In this document: one piece after another, positions 28,976 through 37,550 of the stretch
Layout of the letters: every line of letters starts with the position of its first letter
How positions within the stretch are numbered: position 1 is the stretch's first letter
Assembly: GCF_001639745.1 (NCBI RefSeq)
Contig: NZ_LTAX01000003.1
Coordinates: 62,001 to 126,000 of the forward strand
Reading direction: 5' to 3'
Length of the DNA: 64,000 bases
From: Marinomonas gallaica
Lineage (GTDB): Bacteria > Pseudomonadota > Gammaproteobacteria > Pseudomonadales > Marinomonadaceae
The notes under the pieces: model-generated
Database searches by the model: none
Told to the model about the DNA's origin: nothing
What the model saw: the letters and a program-made list of their open reading frames with translations, nothing else
Position numbers and translations under genes: made by a program

Positions 28976-29269
28976 ATGGAAAAGCCAACTGTTGCTGTCG
29001 ACATTCTGGGCAAGCCTTTCAATATCAACTGCCCGAAAGGTCATGAGGCAGAATTAAAAGAAGCCGCAGAATATCTGAACGCCCAAATGCGTGAGCTTCG
29101 CGCAAGTGGCAAGGCGGTCGGTCTTGAAAAAATTGCTATTATTACCGCTTTAAACATTACTTATGATTTGCTATCGAGCCGTCGTTACGCTCGCTCTAAT
29201 GAGCAGCAACTTCGCGAGCTAACATCACAGCTGGATTCGGCTCTGGGCCAACAGACTAAAGTTAGCTAA
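28976..29269 (+). CDS. zapA: Cell division protein ZapA
   Basis: 97 residues. The start VAVDILGKPFNINCPKGHE and the middle LEKIAIITALNITYDLL are the ZapA pattern, followed by a C-terminal coiled coil. It binds FtsZ and bundles protofilaments at mid-cell. It sits upstream of the 6S RNA and fau genes, the standard zapA-ssrS-fau neighbourhood. Confidence 0.95.
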   Translation: MEKPTVAVDILGKPFNINCPKGHEAELKEAAEYLNAQMRELRASGKAVGLEKIAIITALNITYDLLSSRRYARSNEQQLRELTSQLDSALGQQTKVS

Positions 29270-29392
29270 TAGTTTTCATCATAGGTTTTACAGCGTTTAG
29301 CAAGCGTTTTGTTCACGAAAATTCTTCAAGTAACACCCCACCTCACAAGATTATTAGGGTGATTTTTCATATCGTCTCCCCTATACTGGCGG

Positions 29393-29571
29393 TGTTTCCT
29401 GGGTTGTTCGGAACGGCTTAACGCCCTTGAGCCTATGAGTATACCCCCGGAAAGATGCTGTAAGTTCGGTGAGCATGTCCGTGCGTCGGAAAGCCTAAAG
29501 AGCTTCAGCTATTTCCACCTTGAACCACTGGGTTCAAGGCCAATAGTCGAAACGGCAACTTGGGAAACTCT
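29393..29571 (+). ncRNA. ssrS: 6S RNA
   Basis: About 178 bases between zapA and fau. The ends pair: GTTTCCTGGGTTG (29394-29406) with CAACTTGGGAAAC (29556-29568). Conserved internal segments include GGTGAGCATGTCCGTGCGTC and CACCTTGAACCACTGGGTTC, close to E. coli 6S. It mimics an open promoter and binds sigma-70 RNA polymerase in stationary phase. A -10 box TATACT lies at 29382-29387 and a run of six T follows the closing stem. Ends are approximate. Confidence 0.93.
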
Positions 29572-29576
29572 TTTTT

Positions 29577-30149
29577 ATGTCTTTAGATCGTCAAACGCTT
29601 CGTAAATCTCTTCGCCTGCTACGCAAACAACTCTCCGACACAGAGCAACAACATGCTGCAGATGCTTTACAAAAAGAATTTTTACAAGCCTTAGCCCCCT
29701 CTCTACCGACATCGGCCAATGTTGCCCTGTATCTCACCAACGATGGTGAAGTCTCACCTAGCAGCATCTGTGACTGGTGCTGGAACAACCAAATAAACGT
29801 CTATCTTCCTGTTCTAGATGGCAAGGCACTCCTGTTTGCACGTTATGACGAACACAGTCAATGGCAAACAAACAGCTTTGGCATTCTTGAGCCTGTCGAC
29901 CTTACACCGGCTACCGGTGCGGAGATGGACATTGTGCTGATGCCACTAGTAGGCTTCGATGCACAAGGTGGGCGCTTAGGTATGGGTGGCGGCTTTTATG
30001 ATCGCACCTTCGAAAACAAGGCTGAGCGGACCCATTTAATTGGTTTGGCACATGATTGCCAAGAAGTCGAACAACTACCAATTGAGTCTTGGGATGTATC
30101 GCTAAGTGGTATTTTAACGCCTAGCCGCTATATTACCTGCTCGAACTAA
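29577..30149 (+). CDS. fau: 5-formyltetrahydrofolate cyclo-ligase
   Basis: 190-residue enzyme converting 5-formyl-THF to 5,10-methenyl-THF with ATP. The motif GRLGMGGGFYDRTFEN and the N-terminal LRKSLRLLRKQLSDTEQ are typical. The ATG directly abuts the T-run of the 6S RNA and no normal ribosome site is visible. Translation is therefore probably weak, or relies on a longer ssrS-fau transcript, as known in E. coli (ygfA). Confidence 0.94.
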   Translation: MSLDRQTLRKSLRLLRKQLSDTEQQHAADALQKEFLQALAPSLPTSANVALYLTNDGEVSPSSICDWCWNNQINVYLPVLDGKALLFARYDEHSQWQTNSFGILEPVDLTPATGAEMDIVLMPLVGFDAQGGRLGMGGGFYDRTFENKAERTHLIGLAHDCQEVEQLPIESWDVSLSGILTPSRYITCSN

Positions 30150-30184
30150 TCAGAGAGTATCTTTCTTTTTTATGAAAGACAGGA

Positions 30185-30697
30185 CTAGTCCAACGTGATC
30201 CGTAAGCTGACTAGCCCTGACTCGATTTTTTCTATTTGCATGCTCTCAATGATTACGCGCTGCTCACGCAGCGCTTCGAACCATGCTGACACAACCGTAA
30301 ATGGCACGCGCGACGACCACACCTGAATGCGCCCATCTCTTTCCACCTGAATACGATCTGCCACAAAACCCACTTGGTTTGCTGTTTGTGTTAAGACATT
30401 ACGTAACGCATTCGTGTCCCGATCTTCTAATACCTGCTCAGGTCGAGCTTGAGCCAGCACATCGGCACCCATTACAAGACGCTGGTATTGGTTTTGAGCA
30501 TTGGACAATCGAGTGATTGCTTGCTGGTGTGCCACTTGAGAAGGCTCAATGGTCGTATAAAAAACCATCACTAATACAAATACAGATACCAAAACAAGAA
30601 TAAGAAGGCGCTCTCGTGCGCTTCTAGCTTGAAAAGAAATCATCATGCGTTGCAGTACAGTACTCTGCTGCAACTGTTGAACAAACCAGCTTTTCAT
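30185..30697 (-). CDS. gspM: Type II secretion protein GspM
   Basis: 170 residues. One membrane helix near 28-48 (RLLILVLVSVFVLVMVFYTT) follows a short cytoplasmic N-terminus, with a periplasmic ferredoxin-like domain after it. GspM belongs to the inner-membrane platform and partners GspL. Sequence identity in the family is low; the call rests on topology, size and its place as last gene of the gsp run. It overlaps gspL by four bases. Confidence 0.88.
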   Translation of the reverse strand: MKSWFVQQLQQSTVLQRMMISFQARSARERLLILVLVSVFVLVMVFYTTIEPSQVAHQQAITRLSNAQNQYQRLVMGADVLAQARPEQVLEDRDTNALRNVLTQTANQVGFVADRIQVERDGRIQVWSSRVPFTVVSAWFEALREQRVIIESMQIEKIESGLVSLRITLD

Positions 30698-31854
30698 CTC
30701 GTCACCCCTTGTACTCGGTACACACCCAAGTATTGCTCACCTTGCCGCGCCCATTGAACCAATTCGATCGAGACATTCTGCTGCACTAGAAAGGTTTGTA
30801 TACGCTCTAATTCAGTTCGCGACGCAGCCAACCATTCAAAACGATATACTTGCTGACGCAATGTCACCTGCTGTAAACCGGACTCAATATTTAACGTCTT
30901 TTGTAAATCACCAAGCTTGCCAAGCAGTTCGTAGGCAGACCAGTGCGTTGACTGGTCTTGTTGCTGCGAGGCTTGTTGTAAGCGTGCGTCCAACTGTCGA
31001 GACAAATTCACAACACGCCCAGCGCTCGGCACCAGACTTAAAAACAGTTCATTAGAAGCTTGTTCAACCTCCAACGCTTGCGAATTTATTTCTTGCGTAG
31101 CGAGCTCACTATTCAACCATTGCGCCGCCAAAGCGACCACGACCAACCCAGCCGCCCATTGCCAACGGGGAGCCGTTATCTTCACGCCCTCAGTGATTTC
31201 TTTTATTTCACCTATACGCCACCGTTTCCATTGCGTTTCCTGAGCCAACGCCTCATTTAGACTGTCTAAATCATAGACTTGGCTAATCGTCGTTGGGGGA
31301 TGAGTCGCCGACAGCTCTTCAGGTAGCCAGCACAGTTGATCCTGACTGACTTCAAAACGCTCGCCCAATACTTCCGCAGCGCCATTTTGAGTTTGATGTG
31401 AGACTACGAACTGCAGTGGTAGTATGACGCCTGTAGTGCGACTAATACTTTGTAGATCTGCTTGCCAATCCGCCAATAGCGATTTATCCATCGTCATTGC
31501 CCAGATCTGATTGGGGCTGTCAGGAACCCAAAAAAACGCCAATGACTCAATCGGTTGCGCTAAATAAGGCTCCATTAAATATGGCAGCACTTTGTCCATA
31601 TGGCGACGCTGATGTTTGGTCACGGCCAGCTTACGAACATGAAAACGATGATGTGGAGGAAAGAAAAAAACACGTAAATCACTGTGTTTAGACGCCATTT
31701 CTTGATACAATGCCGCCATCTCAGTATTAGATTCAACCATACCTTGCTGTATCATTTTTTGGTCATCAAAACACCACCAGTCATACACCCAGTGGCCATG
31801 TCCTAAATGCGTTTCGCGTAGCTGAATCATCAATCTTTGCACAGCATCTCTCAA
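30694..31854 (-). CDS. gspL: Type II secretion protein GspL
   Basis: 386 residues. An actin-like cytoplasmic domain (about 1-235) is followed by a single membrane helix near 233-248 (WQWAAGLVVVALAAQWL) and a periplasmic ferredoxin-like domain. Family role: links the GspE ATPase to the inner-membrane platform with GspM. It overlaps gspK and gspM by four bases on either side. Confidence 0.9.
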   Translation of the reverse strand: MRDAVQRLMIQLRETHLGHGHWVYDWWCFDDQKMIQQGMVESNTEMAALYQEMASKHSDLRVFFFPPHHRFHVRKLAVTKHQRRHMDKVLPYLMEPYLAQPIESLAFFWVPDSPNQIWAMTMDKSLLADWQADLQSISRTTGVILPLQFVVSHQTQNGAAEVLGERFEVSQDQLCWLPEELSATHPPTTISQVYDLDSLNEALAQETQWKRWRIGEIKEITEGVKITAPRWQWAAGLVVVALAAQWLNSELATQEINSQALEVEQASNELFLSLVPSAGRVVNLSRQLDARLQQASQQQDQSTHWSAYELLGKLGDLQKTLNIESGLQQVTLRQQVYRFEWLAASRTELERIQTFLVQQNVSIELVQWARQGEQYLGVYRVQGVTR

Positions 31855-32831
31855 TCGTTTGGTAATCGTATTTGTTCGTTTACTAAAGCTTTCGATAATA
31901 CGTCAAAGGCAATAAAGGAGCGAGATAAAGGCACCACGATACCCGTTTCTTCATCCTGCCTAAGTACTGTTCTTAGATAACGCTGGTGTGCCCCATCCTT
32001 TAACGTAATCAACACTTCAAATGTGCTACTTTGTACGCACCAATCCTGCGTTTGTAATGCTTGATCAGCTAATATTGGCCAGTTGGTTAACTCTTCAACC
32101 GAACTAAAACCCGCCGAGGCAATACGGGCCTCTAATGCCTGCCGTTTTCGCTCTGTCAATTCGGGGAAATAAGCACGTAATAACGGCGGTGTTAATCGGT
32201 TGATATTGATCGCACTATCTTGAGGTAGCACACACACATAAGGCATCAACCTAAGCCAGGTTTGCTCGGGTACCGGTAGTAACCGTAACTCTGAAACATC
32301 AGCCAAGAGCGAATCCGCCGTTCGATAGGCGGGTTGCAACCCTGCATAGTATTCATCCTCATGACTAGAGGCTGCACTCAACACTTGATCGTTATCAACC
32401 CAATCTTTAACCAAATACACCCACTCATCAGAAAGAGATAACTCAGATGACAGGCGCAGTAACCGATCTTGAACAGCTTTGGTACGATTGGCGTCAGCCA
32501 GATCATTCAGATTAATACAGGCTTGCCGATCTATCATGTCCACTTGTATAGGCACTTCTTGCAGCACAAACTCGCGCGACGCTAAATGCCACGGGCGACT
32601 TGTATCCGGTGATGCCAGTCGGTCCGATACATGCAACTGTTGGGCAAGCCACGCTGACGACCACGCCTCTCCAGCTAATAATCGATGACGTACTGTTATG
32701 TCCGATTGGACTCTCGATACCACCGCAACACTCTGCTCGACATAATTTAATACCTGAATAGACAAGGTCGCTACAACAGCAAACACCATTAAAGCGACCA
32801 GCACTACAACGCCATTTTGAGAGGATTTCAT
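31851..32831 (-). CDS. gspK: Type II secretion minor pseudopilin GspK
   Basis: 326 residues, the large pseudopilin. The N-terminus SSQNGVVVLVALMVFAVVATLS lacks the conserved Glu5 found in other pseudopilins, as is normal for GspK. The large alpha domain holds INLNDLADANRTKAVQDRL and a SAININRLTPPLLRAYFPEL repeat (helix-hairpin-helix-like). With GspI and GspJ it caps the pseudopilus tip. It overlaps gspJ by four bases. Confidence 0.93.
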   Translation of the reverse strand: MKSSQNGVVVLVALMVFAVVATLSIQVLNYVEQSVAVVSRVQSDITVRHRLLAGEAWSSAWLAQQLHVSDRLASPDTSRPWHLASREFVLQEVPIQVDMIDRQACINLNDLADANRTKAVQDRLLRLSSELSLSDEWVYLVKDWVDNDQVLSAASSHEDEYYAGLQPAYRTADSLLADVSELRLLPVPEQTWLRLMPYVCVLPQDSAININRLTPPLLRAYFPELTERKRQALEARIASAGFSSVEELTNWPILADQALQTQDWCVQSSTFEVLITLKDGAHQRYLRTVLRQDEETGIVVPLSRSFIAFDVLSKALVNEQIRLPND

Positions 32832-33451
32832 TGCTCCTCCTTTCGCTGCATTGATACGCCACGGGGCAACTCAAATAAGCGCGTTATACCCCCAAATCTA
32901 GGCGTATCTAAGGTTATACGGAGCGCTATGGCTATAGACGAACGCTCTTGTCCTAGCAGTGAAGAGTTGATTGGCCATTGCTCATACCACCCCTCTGTCG
33001 TAAGCACCTGAACTGAAAAACGAGTCGCTGGTGTTAACTCTTGTATTTGAGGCGTGGAGCTCTCTACTTGATCTAATACTGGCCAGACAACTCGCTGCAG
33101 TCCATTATTGACGACTTGATACGCGATCCGCTGTAGCTGTGACTGCGTCTTATCAAGCGCATTCGAGCGCCCCAAATGAGTAAAGCTTAGTGCTTGATCG
33201 GCGACCATCAAACTTGGTAGAGTCTCGCCCAATTCGTTTCGTACTGGTTTGCCAATATATTGTGTGACGTCTCTCTCCAGCCAGTTCATCGCTCGGCTGA
33301 GTTGATTTAGTTCCTTCGTATGATCTGCAGTGGTGTCAGACATCCGCACAGACGTTCCGAGCATTTGATAACCAACCCCCCCCATCACTGCGGTTATGAA
33401 CACCACCACCAGTAGCTCTATCAGGGTAAAACCACGCTTATTGGGCCTCAT
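32828..33451 (-). CDS. gspJ: Type II secretion minor pseudopilin GspJ
   Basis: 207 residues. The prepilin motif KRGFTLIELLVVVFITAVMG places the peptidase cleavage after Gly7 with Glu at +5. AMNWLERDVTQYIGKPV is the family's early conserved helix. It forms the tip complex with GspI and GspK. It overlaps both neighbouring genes by four bases. Confidence 0.94.
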   Translation of the reverse strand: MRPNKRGFTLIELLVVVFITAVMGGVGYQMLGTSVRMSDTTADHTKELNQLSRAMNWLERDVTQYIGKPVRNELGETLPSLMVADQALSFTHLGRSNALDKTQSQLQRIAYQVVNNGLQRVVWPVLDQVESSTPQIQELTPATRFSVQVLTTEGWYEQWPINSSLLGQERSSIAIALRITLDTPRFGGITRLFELPRGVSMQRKEEQ

Positions 33452-33837
33452 AAAATTGATGCCTCGCGCGGTAGAAAAGACTCTAAACGATACAGTGGTT
33501 GATCCACATCCGATGGATAAAAGACTGAAACCTCGATCGTTTGCAGAAACTCAGTCTGCTCGATTTTCAACACCCGAGTACGAAAACGTAACGTTCCTTG
33601 CTCAGTCCATACGTCGCCTAGCTCTAAGGGTTGCCCTAATCGAACAGCCAAACGCAACTCAGTCGCCCGGTCTTCAGCAACCCAAGCGGCCAGTATTTTC
33701 TCGGTTAAATAGTCACTTTGCTTCGTCCCAGTAACACTGGTCTGCATTAACACCACACCCACAGACGCCAAAATAACCAGCGCAACCAGCACTTCGATCA
33801 AAGTAAACCCAGTAACTTTACTCCACCGAAAGAACAT
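33448..33837 (-). CDS. gspI: Type II secretion minor pseudopilin GspI
   Basis: 129 residues with the prepilin motif VTGFTLIEVLVALVILASVG. AWVAEDRATELRL is the family's conserved helix. It starts 20 bases inside the end of gspH and overlaps gspJ by four, so translation is probably coupled. Confidence 0.94.
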   Translation of the reverse strand: MFFRWSKVTGFTLIEVLVALVILASVGVVLMQTSVTGTKQSDYLTEKILAAWVAEDRATELRLAVRLGQPLELGDVWTEQGTLRFRTRVLKIEQTEFLQTIEVSVFYPSDVDQPLYRLESFLPREASIL

Positions 33838-34300
33838 TTAAGCCATCCCCAACGACTGTCACTTGATGGTCACCTTCTACGACGCGCCAACGAAAGGGCA
33901 AATACTCCCCCGACTCTAAAACGAACAAGGCCATTGGCACCGACATATTGACTGTCTGCTGTGCACTACTTAAACGGTTTTTGTTAAATGACAGCTCATA
34001 GTCCAACTCATTATTAAACGTATACACCACCTCAGCGGGTCGCCATGTTCCTGTAACGTTTTGCCATAATACAAGCTGCTCCTGATCCACCTGTAAAAAG
34101 GAGGTTTGCCGAGACATCCATTGCTGATCAAAGACACGCTGTAAGGTTTTTTGCAACGAATGGGCTTCGCTATTAGCACGACTGTTTGCCGCAATCCTAA
34201 CTAAATTAGGCGCTACCAAACTGGTCATCACCGTTAAAATCACCAGCACTACCAGTAATTCCAATAAAGTAAAACCTTGCCGCCCACTTTTAAGTGTCAC
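33818..34300 (-). CDS. gspH: Type II secretion minor pseudopilin GspH
   Basis: 160 residues, GTG start overlapping the last base of the gspG TAG. The prepilin motif RQGFTLLELLVVLVILTVMT is clear. FVLESGEYLPFRWRV and a GDGLNVLSV end match the GspH beta-sheet domain. It connects the tip to the GspG shaft. Confidence 0.92.
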   Translation of the reverse strand: MTLKSGRQGFTLLELLVVLVILTVMTSLVAPNLVRIAANSRANSEAHSLQKTLQRVFDQQWMSRQTSFLQVDQEQLVLWQNVTGTWRPAEVVYTFNNELDYELSFNKNRLSSAQQTVNMSVPMALFVLESGEYLPFRWRVVEGDHQVTVVGDGLNVLSVE

Positions 34301-34761
34301 TACAGATCTCGGCTACTGATATCTGACGCATCCGCCTCGCCACCATCGCGGCCATCCGCCCCCAACGTTACAAGCTCGTATTCACCTTGAGCACTGGGAC
34401 TAATGTAAAGAAAGTCAAAACCCCAAGGGTCTTGAGGCACACTTGATAAATACCCTCCTTGTTTCCAATTACGCGCCTCTGGGTACCCCGTGGGGCGATT
34501 AACTAACGCCTGTAACCCTTGTGCTGTAGATGGATATTGACCGTTATCAAGCTTGTATAAATCCAGCGCCGAGACGATATTACGTAATTGAGTTTTAGCA
34601 ACCGCCACCTTAGCATCATCCGAACGCCCCAAAATATTTGGGGCGACCAACGCCACCAGCAAGCTTAAAATTGCCGCAACGACCATTAATTCAAGCAGCG
34701 TAAAACCAGCCTGTCGCTTTGCAATTAAAGAGCGTTTACGATGCTTCGAAACCATTTTCAT
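34300..34761 (-). CDS. gspG: Type II secretion major pseudopilin GspG
   Basis: 153 residues. The prepilin motif is AGFTLLELMVVAAILSLLVA. The C-terminal domain has the major-pseudopilin pattern LDNGQYPSTAQGLQALV and PWGFDFLYISPSAQGEYELV ending in GADGRDGGE, the calcium-binding loop. The basic leader of 18 residues is longer than usual. It builds the shaft of the pseudopilus and is usually the most abundant component. Confidence 0.96.
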   Translation of the reverse strand: MKMVSKHRKRSLIAKRQAGFTLLELMVVAAILSLLVALVAPNILGRSDDAKVAVAKTQLRNIVSALDLYKLDNGQYPSTAQGLQALVNRPTGYPEARNWKQGGYLSSVPQDPWGFDFLYISPSAQGEYELVTLGADGRDGGEADASDISSRDL

Positions 34762-34801
34762 GGATGCCTTCCTTTGTTCTTTGTCTGTATTTGAAACTGC
34801 A

Positions 34802-36001
34802 TTAGTTCAACAACTGATTCATATTCATAATAGGTAGCAAGATGGCCATCACAATCAACATGACGGCCGCCCCCATAATCAACAACATGAGAGGTTCAAA
34901 CAGTGTCATAAAGTTATTCATCTGATATTGGCTTTGTTCGGACTGTTGCTTAGCCGCTTTATCCAACATCCCCGCCAGCTCACCACTGCGCTCGCCACTG
35001 TCAATCAGTTGCATCATCATAGGCGGCACTAACTGCGTCTCTTTAAGCGCTTTTGTTAACGACACACCTTCTTTTACTTGTACCTGAGCACGACCCAATA
35101 AGCATTGCACAGAGTGATTTAAGACAACCCGATTAGCGATCTCCATCGCATACACTAATGGCACCCCACTTCTAAACAGCATAGCCAGCGTCGACACATA
35201 GCGCGTCATAGAACTCACACGAATCATCCGGCCAATAACAGGCAAATTAAATAACATGACATCACGACGAAGCCTAAAACGCTCATGACGTAACAACAGC
35301 CGATAACTGACCAAAATGATAACAAGCCCTACAAGAAGACTGTCGCCCCATGTAACGACCCAGTTACTTAGAGACATCATACTGATAGTCAAGGTCGGCA
35401 AATCAGCTTTTTGGCGCTCAAATACGGCGACAATATCCGGCATCACCGAGCCTAACAAAAAACCGACGATCGCAATGGCCACTAGCGTTAATAAAGCAGG
35501 ATACAAAAGTGCCGATTTTAGTTTTTGCTGATTGCTCTGTTCGCGTTCTGAATGCTCGGATAATTCCAGCAAAACCGTAGCGAGCTTGCCTGATTCTTCA
35601 CCTGCTTGAACACTGGCACGAAACAACATTGGAAACGCTTTAGGATACGTATCTAAGGCTTGCGCTAATGAAAAACCTTCCAGTACGCGTGCCCGAATGG
35701 CTAACAACATGGAGCGAATATGACGCTGCTGGCTTTGGGCGGCCGCGCCTGAAATGGCTTCTTCTATCGGCAGCCCTGCATCGATTAATGTTGCTAACTG
35801 GCGAACTAGCAACGCACGCTCTCGAACAGACAAACGGCGTTGAAATACGAGTCGAGCACTTGGCTTGGCATTATGAAGCTCAAGTGGTAGCAACCCTAAG
35901 TCACGCAGCTTTTGCCGAGCGTGACGTTCATTATCCGCTTCCAAAACACCTTTCTGCTTGGCGCCTGATGGCGCTAACGCACGATATTCAAACACCGCCA
36001 T
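34802..36001 (-). CDS. gspF: Type II secretion inner-membrane protein GspF
   Basis: 399 residues, the PilC/GspF platform protein, starting MAVFEYRALAPSGAKQKG. Two GspF repeats (about 70-190 and 270-395) show RQLATLIDAGLPIEEAI and MLFRSGVPLVYAMEIANRV. There are three membrane segments. It starts two bases after the gspE stop, so the pair is coupled. Confidence 0.95.
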   Translation of the reverse strand: MAVFEYRALAPSGAKQKGVLEADNERHARQKLRDLGLLPLELHNAKPSARLVFQRRLSVRERALLVRQLATLIDAGLPIEEAISGAAAQSQQRHIRSMLLAIRARVLEGFSLAQALDTYPKAFPMLFRASVQAGEESGKLATVLLELSEHSEREQSNQQKLKSALLYPALLTLVAIAIVGFLLGSVMPDIVAVFERQKADLPTLTISMMSLSNWVVTWGDSLLVGLVIILVSYRLLLRHERFRLRRDVMLFNLPVIGRMIRVSSMTRYVSTLAMLFRSGVPLVYAMEIANRVVLNHSVQCLLGRAQVQVKEGVSLTKALKETQLVPPMMMQLIDSGERSGELAGMLDKAAKQQSEQSQYQMNNFMTLFEPLMLLIMGAAVMLIVMAILLPIMNMNQLLN

Positions 36002-36003
36002 GA

Positions 36004-37512
36004 CTAATGCCCATCGCTGCTTGTTGCATCTGGATTTAAGATATCCAAGCTATGCTCTGATGTCACACGAAGCACTTCCTCTAAAGAGGTTAACCCTTGA
36101 CATACTTTATCTAAACCGTCTTGTCGTAAGCTTGGGCGAGACTTTCGAATTAACGCCTCAAGCTCATACTCTCCAACACCATTGTGAATCAATTGCTGGA
36201 GCTCCTGACCGACTGGCACGACCTCGTATACCCCAAGACGTCCGCGGTAACCTTGATGACACTGGTCACATCCTTGAATGTTCGCTGCATAAAGGGCCGA
36301 AGGCGATGCATGATAATTAAAATGAGCCAGATTGGCCTCATCCAACGAGACCGGTATTTTGCATGCGTCGCATAAGCGACGTACCAGACGTTGTGCCACA
36401 ACGCCTACCACACTTGAGGACAACAGAAAGCTTTCAACGCCCATATCTTGTAAACGTGTAATCGCAGCAATCGCACTATTGGTGTGCAAAGTAGACAACA
36501 CTAAATGACCCGTTAAAGACGCTTGAACGGCAATGTCCGCTGTTTCGCGGTCACGTATTTCGCCGACCATCACCACATCTGGATCCTGACGTAAAATCGC
36601 CCTCAACCCTCTAGCAAAGGTCATATCTGCTCTAAGATTTACTTGAGTCTGCGCCACCCCTTCTACGTGATACTCAATGGGATCTTCAATAGTCATAATA
36701 TTATGATGACCATTGTTTAAGTGATTCAATGCAGAGTAAAGCGTGGTCGTTTTACCGGAACCAGTGGGTCCAGTGACTAGCACAATGCCGTTTGGACGAG
36801 TGATTAATTGTTCAAGGCATGCTTGATCCGCTGACGACATACCCAAATGTTCTAAGCCCATTTGCCCAACACGTTTGCTCAGGAGCCGCATCACCACTCG
36901 CTCACCGTAGGCAGAGGGCAACGTCGATACTCGTACATCTGTATCTTGCCCTGAAATTCTTAATAAAATTCGACCATCTTGAGGCACGCGTTTCTCGGCA
37001 ATGTCCAACTTCGCCATCACTTTAATTCGCGATATCAGCATGGGGGCTAAGGCACGTTTCGGGGAGATAATATCTTGTAACATGCCATCAATACGGAAAC
37101 GCACTTTCAGCAACTTTTCATAGGTTTCTATATGAATATCCGAGGCACCGTCTTTCAACGCTTCGCTTAGGATCGCATTGATTAACCGAATAACCGGAGC
37201 ATCCCCTTCTCGCTCAAGCAAATCTTCACTTTCTGGAATCGATTCAACCATGCTCTCTAAGTCATAGTGATCATCAAAAGCGCTTACATTGGCTAACGTT
37301 TGCTGGCCTTCGTGCTGGTAATACTGCACCACAAGGCGCTCAAAGTCTGGGCCTTCTAAGAGGGTAAGATTGGGCGCTAACGGGCTCAAGCGAAGTGCTT
37401 CGTTAATCGCCGCAAGGGCAGTGGTTGCTTTATAAGCCAGAGTCAAACCGCTTCGTGATTCAAAAAGCAGCACACCGTGTTCTTTTACAAAAGCGTAATT
37501 GAGCGTAAGCAA
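36004..37512 (-). CDS. gspE: Type II secretion ATPase GspE
   Basis: 502 residues. The Walker A is VTGPTGSGKTTTLYSAL. The Asp box, DPDVVMVGEIRDRETADIAV (Walker B) and the His box STLHTNSAIAAITRL follow. A four-cysteine zinc region, CDACK and CDQCHQG, is in the C-terminal third, as in GspE. Cytoplasmic hexamer powering pseudopilus assembly. It precedes gspF and follows gspD by 38 bases. Confidence 0.96.
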   Translation of the reverse strand: MLTLNYAFVKEHGVLLFESRSGLTLAYKATTALAAINEALRLSPLAPNLTLLEGPDFERLVVQYYQHEGQQTLANVSAFDDHYDLESMVESIPESEDLLEREGDAPVIRLINAILSEALKDGASDIHIETYEKLLKVRFRIDGMLQDIISPKRALAPMLISRIKVMAKLDIAEKRVPQDGRILLRISGQDTDVRVSTLPSAYGERVVMRLLSKRVGQMGLEHLGMSSADQACLEQLITRPNGIVLVTGPTGSGKTTTLYSALNHLNNGHHNIMTIEDPIEYHVEGVAQTQVNLRADMTFARGLRAILRQDPDVVMVGEIRDRETADIAVQASLTGHLVLSTLHTNSAIAAITRLQDMGVESFLLSSSVVGVVAQRLVRRLCDACKIPVSLDEANLAHFNYHASPSALYAANIQGCDQCHQGYRGRLGVYEVVPVGQELQQLIHNGVGEYELEALIRKSRPSLRQDGLDKVCQGLTSLEEVLRVTSEHSLDILNPDATSSDGH

Positions 37513-37550
37513 AGTTCAGCCTTAGGAGTCACCTCCAATAATGTTAAAAA

